Positions 52,437 to 61,678 of a stretch of 64,000 nucleotides of DNA are shown in pieces. The translations under genes and the position numbers were made by a program. The stretch is from an uncultured Bacteroidales bacterium. GTDB taxonomy: Bacteria > Bacteroidota > Bacteroidia > Bacteroidales > UBA932. The stretch covers positions 1 through 64,000 of the forward strand of contig CAJOKD010000021.1 in NCBI GenBank assembly GCA_905235085.1. Reading direction: 5' to 3'. The first letter of the stretch is position 1, and each line of letters begins with the position of its first letter. Under the pieces are notes generated by a model. The model was given only the letters and a program-made list of their open reading frames with translations. It ran no database searches and had not been told where the DNA came from.

Positions 52437-53510
52437 GTGGACGAAGAAAAACTGTACAACGGTCCTGAAGAGACACTGGAAGACGAAGAGCAGGGAATGT
52501 TCGAGCATTTCCGGCTCAATGTGGATGTCGGGCAAGCTCCCGTGAGGATCGACAAATATATGTCCTCACACCTGGAAGAGACCTCCCGCCACAGAGTCCA
52601 GTGTGCCATCAAGCAGGGCTACGTATTCCTTAACGACAAGCCTGCAAAGGCCAATATGATCGTCCGGCCGAAGGATGTCATACGCTTCGTGATGCCTTAC
52701 AGGCGCCGCGGACTCGAAATCCTTCCCCAGGACATTCCCCTCGACATCGTATACGAGGACGATGACCTGCTGGTGGTCAACAAGCCCGCCGGGATGGTGG
52801 TGCATCCAGGTCACGGACATTTCGAAGGGACCCTGGTAAATGCCCTTGCCTTCCATCTGGGAATATCCCAGGGGCCGGAGGCCGAAGACGAGAGGATGGG
52901 CATCCTGGTACACAGGATAGACAAGGACACATCCGGGCTGCTGGTGGTTGCCAAGAATGACGAGACCCAGCTGGACCTCGCCAGCCAGTTCTTCGAGCAC
53001 ACTATCGAAAGATGCTATGTAGCAGTCGTTTGGGGTAATATCAAGGAAGACGAAGGAACCATAGACGGGAACATCGGACGGGACCCCAACGACCGGCTCC
53101 GCTTCAAGGTATATCCTGAAGACGACGAAAAAGGCAAGCACGCCGTCACCCACTTCAAGGTGCTGGAAAGGTTCGGTTATGTCACCGTAGTGGAATGCCG
53201 CCTGGAGACAGGAAGGACGCACCAGATAAGGGTGCATATGAACCATATCGGGCATCCTCTTTTCAATGACGAGCGTTACGGTGGGGCGGAAATCCGCAAG
53301 GGCACGATATACGCCAAGTACCGCCAGTTCATCGTGAACTGCTTCGAAACCTGCCCTCGCCAGGCCCTGCACGCAAAAACCCTGGGTTTCGTTCACCCAA
53401 GGTCCAAGGAATGGATCCGTTTCGATTCAAGATTGCCTGACGATATGACGGCACTTATCGCAAAGTGGCGCAGCTATACCTCCGTCAAGCAACTGGAAGA
53501 GTCAGATTAA
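52437..53510 (+). CDS. rluD: 23S rRNA pseudouridine synthase, RluD/RluA family
   Basis: A 357-residue enzyme with a GTG start at 52437. Its N-terminal S4-like RNA-binding domain (RIDKYMSSHLEETSRHRVQCAIKQGYVFLND) is followed by the synthase core with KPAGMVVHPGHGH and HRIDKDTSGLLVVAKN, in which the Asp is catalytic, and GRTHQIRVHM. RluD modifies helix 69 of 23S rRNA. A weak alternative is RluC-type; the S4 domain and length fit both. Its stop shares TTAA with the convergent outer-membrane barrel gene. Confidence 0.9.
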   Translation: MDEEKLYNGPEETLEDEEQGMFEHFRLNVDVGQAPVRIDKYMSSHLEETSRHRVQCAIKQGYVFLNDKPAKANMIVRPKDVIRFVMPYRRRGLEILPQDIPLDIVYEDDDLLVVNKPAGMVVHPGHGHFEGTLVNALAFHLGISQGPEAEDERMGILVHRIDKDTSGLLVVAKNDETQLDLASQFFEHTIERCYVAVVWGNIKEDEGTIDGNIGRDPNDRLRFKVYPEDDEKGKHAVTHFKVLERFGYVTVVECRLETGRTHQIRVHMNHIGHPLFNDERYGGAEIRKGTIYAKYRQFIVNCFETCPRQALHAKTLGFVHPRSKEWIRFDSRLPDDMTALIAKWRSYTSVKQLEESD

Positions 53511-56473
53511 CGAGGGCCTCCCGGGCCACGTCCGCCAGGACCTCCAGGTCCCATACGCATATTGCCACCCTTGCCGAAGGTTCCGAACCTGTAGGTAAGT
53601 GCGACTATCACGTATCTTCCGAGAGTATTGTTCCAGACTTCGCTGTAGACTCCGTTGTTGTCGGACACGCTCAGGTTCTTCGCCTGGTTCAGGAGGTCGT
53701 ATCCGCGCACAGCGAGAGTGAACCTGTTCTTGAAAAGCAGCTTGTTGATCTCTGCGTTCACGATCACCTCGTCATCCTGCTGCGTAGTGTAACCACGGTA
53801 CCAGTTGTAATCGGCGTTAGCCTTGACCGTGAATCCGCCTGGCAGAGTCAGGTTCACGGAACCGTCGATCTGGTTGTTCCAGGTCTTCAGGTCCTTGGCT
53901 GTATCGAGCGTGTAAGTGGAGCGGTTCATCCTGGTCCGGCCTCCGGCCATTATCTCCACGACATCGTTCCTGTAAGTGAACCTCACCCTCTGCATAAGTC
54001 CAAAAGTACGGGCGATGTTCTCGGCGAAATCGGAAGAAGCCTTGATGTCCGGATAATCCGCGAGGAATGCCTCGTACTTGGTGAAGGTTCCGTCATCGTC
54101 GAGATACTTGCTCATATCAAGTCCGGTCTGGCCGACATAGGAAGTCGAGAATGAATAACTGGTCCGGTTGATCAAGGACACGGAGAAGTTGGACTTCGCG
54201 ATAGGCATATTGAAGAACATACGGATGCTTCCGTTGCCGGAAGTCGGGCCGTTGACCGGGAACGTGTACTGGACACCCTTGCTGTACCACATAGCCGTGA
54301 CGATAGGATCCTGCATCAGGCTGCCCTCGAGACGGGCATTGAGGGACATGAAGCTCTTCTTGTTGGAAAGGCGGAACTCTCCTCTCATCCCGTGATTGAA
54401 ATAAGGTTTCAAATCTGGATTACCCAGAGATATCGATGTTGGGTTAGAATTGTCCGGTACAGGCATCAACTGAGTAGTCGATGGCTGAGAGGAGCGCCCG
54501 CGATAGAAGAACCGTACATTCGAGTTGTCCGAGAAATCGTACCACAGCATTGCGGAAGGAGCATAGTTGATCACATCGCTGTCATATTCCTTGCCGTTGG
54601 TCACGTTGTGGGTCTTGGTAGGCATAACCGAGAATCCGACCTGGGCGTGGAGCTTGTCCTTCTGGTACTGGAGGTCTACTCCGGCGCTCTGGTTGTTGTA
54701 CTTGTTGAGGATGTCGCTGGAATACGTTTCATCCCTGGTCTCTCCGTCCCAGTTGTAGATGATGTTGTCGGCAGAGAACATATTGACGGCACCGCTGTTG
54801 AACGCATCCTTGACAGACTGGTTCTTACTCCAGGAATAGCTGTAGTTGGCAGAAGCATAGAATCCCTTGCCAAGAGGCTCGGTATAGACCACGCGGCCGA
54901 ACAGAGACGAACTCCTCGTGTTCCTGTCGATCCTCTGGTTGACTATGTCCTGGGTGGTCTCGCTGTCGTAATACTTCTCGGTAAGGGACTGGGTGAAGCC
55001 GTCCAGGTCGTTGTTGCTGAACCTGTAGTTCCCCATAAAGGACAGAGTCCTTCCAGGAATACCCAGACGCTGCCTGAACAGGAAGAATCCGTTGGTAGAC
55101 CAGTTCTTGTTAGCTCCGGTATTGTTGGAGAAACCCTTGTTCTGCATATTCTGGACACCTCCCCTTTCCTCGAGGGTCTCGAAATCGGAGAATTCACGGT
55201 AGTCTCCGCCGCCGAAGTTGACCTGCGGTTGGAAGAGGATGGACGTATTCTCAGAGAACTTGTGCTCCAGACGCATTCCGAAACGGTTGCCGTAGGAATT
55301 CGTGAGATTCACGCCAGGCGCATCGATACCGTTCCTGGAAATGATGTAGGAACCGTCCGTCTCGGCAGTTCTCTTGTAGCTTCTTTCCTGTACGGACTTG
55401 TGGGTGTTGTCATAGACATAGTTGGCACCGAGGGACATATCTCCGTCGAAAAGGTCCCAGGCTCCGTTCAAGCCACCCATCCAGGAGCGTGTGATACCGT
55501 TGCCGTTGCCCCAGCCTCCCTGGCCGCGGCCCATTCCGCCGTCACCGCCGCGCATTCCCGACATCATATTGCCTGCCAGGTCATTGAAACCGCGGTTGTT
55601 GGTATTGTTGCCGTTGAGTATGAGGCTGATCTGCTGCTTTTCAGTGAATTTTCCGATGAAAGCACCACCCTGGTAACGGTAGTCTCCGTCATTGGTTCCG
55701 AAAGTGGATTTGGTATTGTCCAGGATGTCGTGGCCACCGCCGAGGGAAATGTTCCCGAACAGACCGTTCATCATACCTTTCTGGATATTGAGGTCTATCA
55801 CAGTCTCTTCCTCACCATCATCGATGCCGGTAAACTCGGCCTGCTCGGATTTCTTCTGGACCACCTTCACCTTCTCGATGATCTTGGCCGGAAGGTTCTT
55901 TGACGCAAGCTGGGGATCATCCAGGAAGAACGTCTTTCCGTCAATGGTTATCTTGCTGATAGTCTGACCGTTGTAGCTCACGGTACCGTCCTCGGAGACA
56001 TCCACGCCTGGAAGCTTCTTGAGGAGGTCTTCCAACACATCGTTGTCCGTGGTCTTGAAGGACGATGCATTGTATTCGACCGTGTCTTTCTTGATTATTA
56101 TAGGATTGCCGGTAGCCGATACGCTGGCCGCATCGAGCACCTGCCTGTCCTGATCCATCTTCACCGTGCCCATAGCGAAGTCGCCGCTTAACTCGACTTC
56201 CTTGCTGAATGTCTTGTAGCCCATTATCTCGGCCTTGAACAAATACTTGCCGGAAGCGACCCTCTCTATGGAACCTTTACCCTCGGAATCTGTCAGGGCA
56301 TATTTGTACGGTTTCTCTTCTCCCACCTTGGTGAGAGATACGGTGGCGAACCCCACCGGTTCATCCGTCTGAGAGTCTTTCAAAGTAACTGAAAACGTCC
56401 CGCGATTCTGGGCTGTCATCAACGACGCCGACAAGATGCCTATAAGGAGGACGATTATTCTCTTGATGCGCAT
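53507..56473 (-). CDS. TonB-receptor-like outer-membrane beta-barrel protein (carboxypeptidase-regulatory N-terminus)
   Basis: A 988-residue protein with signal peptide MRIKRIIVLLIGILSASLMTAQ. Residues about 24-105 form a carboxypeptidase-regulatory-like domain (VTLKDSQTDEPVGFATVSL to GYKTFSKEVEL). A plug-like segment (VSATGNPIIIKKDTVEYNASSF to GKTFFLDDPQL) and a large barrel follow, typical of the OMP_b-brl_3 family. No TonB box is obvious. A Gly/Met/Arg-rich loop at about 305-335 and a C-terminal tail (GGNMRMGPGGPGGRGPGGPR) are unusual, as the barrel would normally end in an aromatic. Such barrels are common in Bacteroidetes without a known cargo. No SusD gene accompanies it. Confidence 0.83.
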   Translation of the reverse strand: MRIKRIIVLLIGILSASLMTAQNRGTFSVTLKDSQTDEPVGFATVSLTKVGEEKPYKYALTDSEGKGSIERVASGKYLFKAEIMGYKTFSKEVELSGDFAMGTVKMDQDRQVLDAASVSATGNPIIIKKDTVEYNASSFKTTDNDVLEDLLKKLPGVDVSEDGTVSYNGQTISKITIDGKTFFLDDPQLASKNLPAKIIEKVKVVQKKSEQAEFTGIDDGEEETVIDLNIQKGMMNGLFGNISLGGGHDILDNTKSTFGTNDGDYRYQGGAFIGKFTEKQQISLILNGNNTNNRGFNDLAGNMMSGMRGGDGGMGRGQGGWGNGNGITRSWMGGLNGAWDLFDGDMSLGANYVYDNTHKSVQERSYKRTAETDGSYIISRNGIDAPGVNLTNSYGNRFGMRLEHKFSENTSILFQPQVNFGGGDYREFSDFETLEERGGVQNMQNKGFSNNTGANKNWSTNGFFLFRQRLGIPGRTLSFMGNYRFSNNDLDGFTQSLTEKYYDSETTQDIVNQRIDRNTRSSSLFGRVVYTEPLGKGFYASANYSYSWSKNQSVKDAFNSGAVNMFSADNIIYNWDGETRDETYSSDILNKYNNQSAGVDLQYQKDKLHAQVGFSVMPTKTHNVTNGKEYDSDVINYAPSAMLWYDFSDNSNVRFFYRGRSSQPSTTQLMPVPDNSNPTSISLGNPDLKPYFNHGMRGEFRLSNKKSFMSLNARLEGSLMQDPIVTAMWYSKGVQYTFPVNGPTSGNGSIRMFFNMPIAKSNFSVSLINRTSYSFSTSYVGQTGLDMSKYLDDDGTFTKYEAFLADYPDIKASSDFAENIARTFGLMQRVRFTYRNDVVEIMAGGRTRMNRSTYTLDTAKDLKTWNNQIDGSVNLTLPGGFTVKANADYNWYRGYTTQQDDEVIVNAEINKLLFKNRFTLAVRGYDLLNQAKNLSVSDNNGVYSEVWNNTLGRYVIVALTYRFGTFGKGGNMRMGPGGPGGRGPGGPR

Positions 56474-56554
56474 AAATCAAAAATCTCTTCTATATATTTT
56501 TAACGATTATTTGACAACCTCCGGGGGCAGTAGTTTAACGGGAAAGGGAAAAAA

Positions 56555-58192
56555 CTACAATCCATCATAGCCTTCCTGTAGGTTGCTGCATTCATATACG
56601 TGCACCTTACCTGAACCAGGAACGGTATGTGTAGCCCGGACAGTCCACCCTTTCTCCGAGGAAGGATTTCCGGAACGTGCCGGTAATGTCCAGTAATGCA
56701 AGCGGTTGGTCCAGTAGGACTTGTTATCAGGACGGCGGCCGTTCTCATTGATGAAATATGAATAGCAGCACCAGTCCCTCTGGCGGCGAGTCACCTGCTC
56801 CATCGGAGTCGCGACACCGTCCTGTATGAACTCTACCTTCCAGTTCAGAGGATCGGCATACCAGATGGATGCGATGAACTTCCCATTGAGGTCATCCTCC
56901 CACTTGAATTCGACGCCCTTGGTGCCGTTGTAAACCTGGTTGCCGTCATATACCCTCATCTGATGGGATTCCGGACGCCCGGTGAAGCGAGCGACTTCGT
57001 CCGTGAATACGGTCCCTCCTACCTGATAGACGGCATATCCGTTCGGAGTTCCGTCCACACAGGTATTCGTATGCCACCAGGCACCGCTCACGGAACCGAA
57101 TATATGCTCCCTGACAGGGGAACCGCCCTTGCACACATAGCCCCCGTGGACATAAGTCTCCGGATAATGGGTGTGCCCGATCAGGATCTCCGCATTCTTG
57201 AACTGGGTAAGGGCTGACAGGACATCGTCGTAATACCTGCCGTAATTGACGTTCCCACCTCCGCTTTTGGCACCCTGGCGGAAAGGAGAGTGGGTGCATA
57301 ACACCACCAGTTTGTTCTCCTTGTCCTCCACCAAAGCCAGGTCCTGCTTCAGCCATTCCATCTGTTCATCGGAAAAGCCGCTGTCATACAGACAGTTGTT
57401 CCAAGGCTTTGCCTTCGTATCCGGCTGGGTCCCGGTAAAGATGATATTGTCCATCATCACGAAATGAACCTGTCCCCTGTCGAAGGAATAGTCCTGCGGA
57501 CCGAAATGACGCACATAGTTGTCGATGGCGTCATAGGCGTTCGTCACCTTGTTGGAATGGTCGTGGTTGCCGGGAATATTGAATACAGGAACCCTGCCGC
57601 CGCTGTAACCGACCGAACGGAACAGCTCGCGCATCGGAGCCCATATTTCGAAATTGTCGTAAATGATGTCTCCCAGTCCGATTCCATAGACATTGGAGGA
57701 ATACCTGCCCGAAGCGATACCCTCGTCAAGAGTCCTGCGGACGTCCGGAAGGGTTTCGTCACGGAGCCTGCCGACGTCATAAGCGCTCTGGCACTGAGGA
57801 TCCGCCATTATCAGAAGCGTAAAGCTATCTTCTTGTGCGTCAAGCGGTTCCAGCGAGAAATCGTGCCTATCCAGTTTGGAAGAAGCATCCCTGTAGGCAT
57901 AGAATGCCGGAGCTCCTGTCTCATCCTGGGCCATACGGAATCCGGAAGGAGTCCGATACCATACGGTACGGGCCCTCGGGTCGGCCTTCATCTGATACAC
58001 TCCCCTCTTGTCGGTGACAGTGAAACCATAGCCGTCGGAGACGGCGACACCTTTGATGCCTTTACCGGTACGTGAATCGGTGATGACCCCTGCCAGGTCG
58101 TTCCCTTTGCGGATCCTTGTCCCTCCTATCCTTTCCGCGAAGGCGGAAGTGGACAGCGTCAGGAATATGACGGCAATATTCAAGAATTTCAT
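56555..58192 (-). CDS. secreted calcineurin-like metallophosphoesterase
   Basis: A 545-residue protein with signal peptide MKFLNIAVIFLTLSTSAFA. An N-terminal metallophosphoesterase-N beta domain (LAGVITDSRTGKGIKGVAVSD) comes first. The calcineurin-like core has LLIMADPQCQ, GLGDIIYD, NIPGNHDH, LCTHSPF and GHTHYPET, which together form the two-metal site. A C-terminal domain (WYADPLNWKVEF onward) is the one usual for these Bacteroidetes phosphoesterases. It hydrolyses a phosphoester in the periplasm; the substrate is unknown. Divergent from the class II aldolase. The gap from 56474 to 56554, between it and the barrel gene downstream, is AT-rich with no recognisable signal. Confidence 0.88.
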   Translation of the reverse strand: MKFLNIAVIFLTLSTSAFAERIGGTRIRKGNDLAGVITDSRTGKGIKGVAVSDGYGFTVTDKRGVYQMKADPRARTVWYRTPSGFRMAQDETGAPAFYAYRDASSKLDRHDFSLEPLDAQEDSFTLLIMADPQCQSAYDVGRLRDETLPDVRRTLDEGIASGRYSSNVYGIGLGDIIYDNFEIWAPMRELFRSVGYSGGRVPVFNIPGNHDHSNKVTNAYDAIDNYVRHFGPQDYSFDRGQVHFVMMDNIIFTGTQPDTKAKPWNNCLYDSGFSDEQMEWLKQDLALVEDKENKLVVLCTHSPFRQGAKSGGGNVNYGRYYDDVLSALTQFKNAEILIGHTHYPETYVHGGYVCKGGSPVREHIFGSVSGAWWHTNTCVDGTPNGYAVYQVGGTVFTDEVARFTGRPESHQMRVYDGNQVYNGTKGVEFKWEDDLNGKFIASIWYADPLNWKVEFIQDGVATPMEQVTRRQRDWCCYSYFINENGRRPDNKSYWTNRLHYWTLPARSGNPSSEKGWTVRATHTVPGSGKVHVYECSNLQEGYDGL

Positions 58193-58212
58193 CTCTGCTT
58201 CATTTAATCTTA

Positions 58213-58220
58213 CAAAAATA
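58213..58220 (-). promoter_or_regulatory. candidate -7 element for the phosphoesterase
   Basis: TATTTTTG on the minus strand fits TAnnTTTG and gives a leader of about 15-20 bases. It abuts the divergent -7 element of the aldolase with 1 base between. Confidence 0.45.
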
Positions 58221-58221
58221 G

Positions 58222-58229
58222 TAAATTTG
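58222..58229 (+). promoter_or_regulatory. candidate -7 element for the class II aldolase
   Basis: TAAATTTG fits TAnnTTTG and gives a leader of about 25 bases to the ATG at 58262. No TTG at the right spacing. Confidence 0.45.
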
Positions 58230-58261
58230 CTGCTAGAATCGGATTGTTATTTACTATAGAT

Positions 58262-59086
58262 ATGACTGTACAGGAACTTCTCAAGAAATGCCAGGCGGAG
58301 AAAACCGCAGTGCTCGCAACTAATTTCTACAATTTCGAGACCCTCACCGCTGTGATGAAGGCGGCAAGCAAGGTCCAGGCTCCGGTGATGCTCCAGCTGA
58401 CCCGCAGCTCCATCGACTATATGGGCTTGAAGGTAGCGGTCCGTATGGCCCGCCAGGCGATAGAGGACTACGGAGTGCAGGGTTGCATCCACCTCGACCA
58501 CGGCCCTTCCATCGAGCTCGTTCAGAAATGCCTGGACGCAGGCTTCGAGTCAGTGATGATAGATGCCAGCGAGAAACCTTTCGAAGAGAATGTCGAGACT
58601 ACTTGCAAGGTGGTCGAAATGGCCAAGCCATACAAGGCATCCGTCGAGGCTGAGCTGGGCTACGTGGCCAAGCTCGGTCAGGAACAGGGAGGAGGATTCA
58701 CCACTCCTGAAGATGCCGCAAGGTTCGTGGAAGCGACCGGTGTGGACGCCCTTGCAGTCGCAATCGGATCGGCACACGGATTCTACAAGCTTCCTCCGCA
58801 CCTGGATATTCCTAGACTTGCAGCGATACACGCAGCCACTCCGGTCTGCCTGGTCCTCCACGGTAGCTCCGGAATCCCTCACGACCAGGTGCGCGAAGCC
58901 ATCGCCAACGGCATAGTGAAGGTCAACCTCGCCACAGAGATCAAGGACACCTTTATGCGTGCGCTCAAGAACGTCCTGACGGAAACAAACGAAATCGACC
59001 TCCGGAAGGTATTCCCGAAGGCCGTGGATCCTGTCGTGGATCTTCTTTGCGAAAAGTACAGGATGGTGGGTACAGCCGCTATTTGA
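58262..59086 (+). CDS. class II fructose-bisphosphate/tagatose-bisphosphate aldolase family protein
   Basis: 274 residues from the ATG at 58262 (MTVQELLKKCQ). The class II aldolase pattern is clear: LATNFYNFETLTAVM at the N-terminus, IHLDHG with the zinc His near residue 83, VEAELGYV, then GSAHGFY and HGSSG (further zinc His), then VNLATEI. It cleaves fructose or tagatose bisphosphate to triose phosphates. The exact sugar is not determined: it could be Fba, GatY or KbaY type. The stop overlaps ruvC convergently by 8 bases. Confidence 0.9.
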   Translation: MTVQELLKKCQAEKTAVLATNFYNFETLTAVMKAASKVQAPVMLQLTRSSIDYMGLKVAVRMARQAIEDYGVQGCIHLDHGPSIELVQKCLDAGFESVMIDASEKPFEENVETTCKVVEMAKPYKASVEAELGYVAKLGQEQGGGFTTPEDAARFVEATGVDALAVAIGSAHGFYKLPPHLDIPRLAAIHAATPVCLVLHGSSGIPHDQVREAIANGIVKVNLATEIKDTFMRALKNVLTETNEIDLRKVFPKAVDPVVDLLCEKYRMVGTAAI

Positions 59087-59633
59087 CTCTCCCAGGGTGT
59101 TCCTGGATGAACTTCTCCCAACTTGAAGAACCTTTCAGCTTCGCAAGAGGATTGGAAGTGGAATAGTAGTGGCACATCGCGATAGCCAGGGCATCGGTAG
59201 CATCCAGATGCTCGGCTTCAAGGCTGATATCCAGCGTCTTGTTCAGCATTACGCAGACTTGTTCCTTGGAAGCCGCACCGTTGCCTGTGATTGCCTGCTT
59301 CGCCTCTCGTGGGGCATATTCGTGGACCGTGGAGATCCCGTTCTCCAGCGCAGCTATCATCGCAGCTCCCTGCGCCCTGCCGAGCTTGAGCACTACCTGC
59401 GCATTCTTGCCGTAGAAAGGCGACTCCAGAGCCATCTCGGTGCCGTGATAAGTCTTGCACACCTGCGATACCGTCTCGTAGATCTGGCGGAGCTTGGCAT
59501 AGGTGTCCGTATCCTTCCTCAGGTCAAGCACTCCCATATCGACGAATACCGGCTTGCCGGCGATGACATCAATGACCCCGAAACCCAGCAGACGGGTTCC
59601 GGGGTCGATTCCTATGATTGTTCTCTTGTCCAT
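59079..59633 (-). CDS. ruvC: crossover junction endodeoxyribonuclease RuvC
   Basis: From the ATG at 59633 (MDKRTIIGIDPGTRLLGFGV) the protein is 184 residues, the normal size. The acidic catalytic residues are Asp10, the Glu in MALESPFYG and the two Asp in EHLDATDALAIA. RuvC cleaves Holliday junctions produced in recombination. The gene starts 22 bases after serS and may be co-transcribed with it. The longer frame upstream to 59714 overlaps serS and is not used. It overlaps the aldolase's stop by 8 bases. Confidence 0.95.
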   Translation of the reverse strand: MDKRTIIGIDPGTRLLGFGVIDVIAGKPVFVDMGVLDLRKDTDTYAKLRQIYETVSQVCKTYHGTEMALESPFYGKNAQVVLKLGRAQGAAMIAALENGISTVHEYAPREAKQAITGNGAASKEQVCVMLNKTLDISLEAEHLDATDALAIAMCHYYSTSNPLAKLKGSSSWEKFIQEHPGRVK

Positions 59634-59655
59634 AATCTTGCTTATGGACACAAAT

Positions 59656-60927
59656 TTAATCAATCTTGTCGAATCCCGTATAAGGACGCAGGACTTCAGG
59701 GATGATGATGCCATCCTCGGTCTCGTTGTCCTCGAGGAGAGCGGCGACGACGCGCGGGAGGGCGAGAGAGCTTCCGTTCAGAGTGTGGCAGAGCTGGGTC
59801 TTGCCTTCTGTATCGCGGTAGCGCAGATGGAGCCTGTTGGCCTGGAAGGTCTCGAAGTTGGAAACCGAGGAAATCTCCAGCCAGCGGCCCTGTGCTGCGG
59901 ACCAAAGCTCGAAGTCATAGGTAATCGCCGAGGTGAAGCTCAGGTCGCCGCCGCAAAGGCGGAGGATCCTGTACTTCAGGCCGAGGCTGCACACAAGCTT
60001 CTCCACGTGGGCGACCATCTCGTCGAGGGCGGCGTAGGAATTCTCCGGCTTCTCGATCCTGACGATCTCTACCTTGTCGAACTGGTGCAGACGGTTCAGG
60101 CCCCTGACATCCTTGCCATAAGAACCGGCCTCGCGGCGGAAGCAAGGAGTGTAGGCAGTCAGCTTCTGAGGGAACTCGTCATTCTGGAGGATGACATCCC
60201 GGAAGATATTGGTTACTGGCACTTCGGCGGTAGGAACGAGATAGAACCCGTCCAGTCCGACGACGTACATCTGGGCCTCCTTGTCAGGAAGCTGTCCGGT
60301 ACCGTAACCGGATGCTGCATTGACCAGCACCGGAGGTTCGACCTCCTTGTAGCCGGCAGCAGTGTTGAAATCGAGGAAATAGTTGATCAGAGCCCTCTGC
60401 AGCTTGGCACCCTTGCCTTTGTAGACAGGGAATCCGGCTCCTGTGAGCTTTACTCCTAGGTCGAAATCGATCAAGTCGTACTTCTTAGCCAGCTCCCAGT
60501 GAGGAAGGGCGTTCTGAGGAAGATGCACTTCCGGTCCTCCGGTCTTTACGATCTGGTTGTCCTCGGCACCTTTGCCCGGAACCACCAGGTCGCAAGGTGT
60601 ATTCGGAAGCAGGACTATCTGCTCATCGAGCTCCTTGTTGTTTTCGTCCGCCTGGGCGAGAAGCTGGGAAGACTTGGCCTTCAGTTCAGCCACTTCCTTC
60701 TTGACTTCTTCAGCCTCTTCCCTGCGGCCTTCCTTCATAAGACCGCCTATCTTGGCTGCAAGCTGCTTCTGCATAGCCACAAGCTTGTCGCTCTCGGTCT
60801 GGAGAGCCCTCCTGTTTGCATCCAGGGCCAGTACCTTCTCGACTATCTCCCTGGCATCGAAATTCTTAACTGCAAGCTTCGCGATCACCTGCTCCGGATT
60901 GTCACGAAGCGCCTTGAGTGTCAGCAT
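59656..60927 (-). CDS. serS: seryl-tRNA synthetase
   Basis: A 423-residue class II synthetase. The N-terminal antiparallel coiled coil (residues about 30-110, rich in Lys/Glu) binds the long variable arm of tRNA-Ser. The catalytic domain has PCFRREAGSYGKDVRGLNRLHQF (motif 2), LEISSVSNFETFQANRLHLRYR and NGSSLALPR (motif 3). It charges tRNA-Ser with serine. ruvC follows 22 bases downstream, and a bidirectional terminator at 60961-61000 separates it from the rplU-rpmA operon. Confidence 0.97.
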   Translation of the reverse strand: MLTLKALRDNPEQVIAKLAVKNFDAREIVEKVLALDANRRALQTESDKLVAMQKQLAAKIGGLMKEGRREEAEEVKKEVAELKAKSSQLLAQADENNKELDEQIVLLPNTPCDLVVPGKGAEDNQIVKTGGPEVHLPQNALPHWELAKKYDLIDFDLGVKLTGAGFPVYKGKGAKLQRALINYFLDFNTAAGYKEVEPPVLVNAASGYGTGQLPDKEAQMYVVGLDGFYLVPTAEVPVTNIFRDVILQNDEFPQKLTAYTPCFRREAGSYGKDVRGLNRLHQFDKVEIVRIEKPENSYAALDEMVAHVEKLVCSLGLKYRILRLCGGDLSFTSAITYDFELWSAAQGRWLEISSVSNFETFQANRLHLRYRDTEGKTQLCHTLNGSSLALPRVVAALLEDNETEDGIIIPEVLRPYTGFDKID

Positions 60928-60960
60928 ATATTATGGATATTGTCTGGTTGTCTTAAAAGA

Positions 60961-61000
60961 AAAAGAGGACTGCACGACAACTCGAAGCCAGTCCTCTTTT
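60961..61000 (-). terminator. bidirectional terminator between rpmA and serS
   Basis: AAAAGAGGACTG (60961-60972) pairs with CAGTCCTCTTTT (60989-61000), giving a 12-base stem with A-tract and T-tract on both sides. On the minus strand it ends rplU-rpmA 20 bases past the stop codon. Confidence 0.9.
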
Positions 61001-61019
61001 ATCTGCCAATCCTCCGAGT

Positions 61020-61280
61020 CTAGTTCTCAAAAGGGATAACTGAAACGTAGGATTTGTCTTCCTTTTTCTTGGTAAACTTGACCGTTCCGTCTACAAGTGC
61101 GTAGAGAGTGTGGTCCTTGCCCATACCGACGTTCTTGTCAGGATTGTGGACGGTACCCCTCTGGCGGACGATAATGTTACCGGCCTTTACGACCTCACCG
61201 CCGAATTTCTTGAGTCCAAGTCTTTTGGAATGAGACTCACGACCGTTCTTGGAACTTGATTGTCCTTTCTTGTGTGCCAT
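61020..61280 (-). CDS. rpmA: 50S ribosomal protein bL27
   Basis: An 86-residue bL27 with [22 protein letters not shown] and [26 protein letters not shown]. The N-terminus reaches the peptidyl-transferase centre. It follows rplU by 19 bases and ends at the bidirectional terminator. Confidence 0.97.
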   Translation of the reverse strand: MAHKKGQSSSKNGRESHSKRLGLKKFGGEVVKAGNIIVRQRGTVHNPDKNVGMGKDHTLYALVDGTVKFTKKKEDKSYVSVIPFEN

Positions 61281-61299
61281 AATCTTCTACTCTTTGAAA

Positions 61300-61611
61300 T
61301 TAAGCGATAGCGTCGATACGGATCTTGGAAAGCTTCTGGCGATGGCCGTTGCATTTCTGGAAACCCTTGCGGCGGATTTTCTTGAATACGAGTACCTTGT
61401 CAGCCTTGGCCTCATCGTCGAGGACGGTGGCTTTGACGACAACACCCTTTACATAAGGATTACCGAGCTGGATCTGCCCTTCGGTGTCAATGAGCAGGAC
61501 CTTGTCGAACTCGACGGAAGAATCCTTCGCCGCCGGAAGACGGTTGACGAAGATCTCGTTGCCTGCTTCGACCTTGAACTGCTGGCCTGCAATATCAACA
61601 ATTGCGTACAT
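61300..61611 (-). CDS. rplU: 50S ribosomal protein bL21
   Basis: 103 residues from the ATG at 61611 (MYAIVDIAGQQFKVEAG). The rest shows ADKVLVFKKIRRKGFQKCNGHRQKLSKIRI, the usual bL21 C-terminus with RRKG and GHRQ. It is first in the rplU-rpmA operon. The long leader (61612 to about 61690) carries a nested hairpin, and a perfect promoter lies at 61697. Autoregulation through the leader is possible. Confidence 0.97.
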   Translation of the reverse strand: MYAIVDIAGQQFKVEAGNEIFVNRLPAAKDSSVEFDKVLLIDTEGQIQLGNPYVKGVVVKATVLDDEAKADKVLVFKKIRRKGFQKCNGHRQKLSKIRIDAIA

Positions 61612-61641
61612 AAAATAAAAAACTTTAATAAGTTTCGACCT

Positions 61642-61678
61642 GAGGCGCCTGCTTCCGGAGCAGGTCTTCGGGAGCCTC
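61642..61678 (-). promoter_or_regulatory. structured rplU leader RNA
   Basis: On the minus strand GAGGC (78-74) pairs with GCCTC (46-42), enclosing the hairpin CCTGCT with AGCAGG (64-48, loop of 5). It lies between the transcription start (about 61690) and the rplU ATG. bL21 leaders are known in several phyla, though I cannot match this one to a known family. The stem might also act as a remnant terminator of sir2. Confidence 0.5.

Noticed and set aside
53507..56473. SusC/SusD nutrient-uptake pair
   Set aside because: The barrel lacks a SusC signature and has no SusD gene beside it, so the region is not a polysaccharide utilisation locus.
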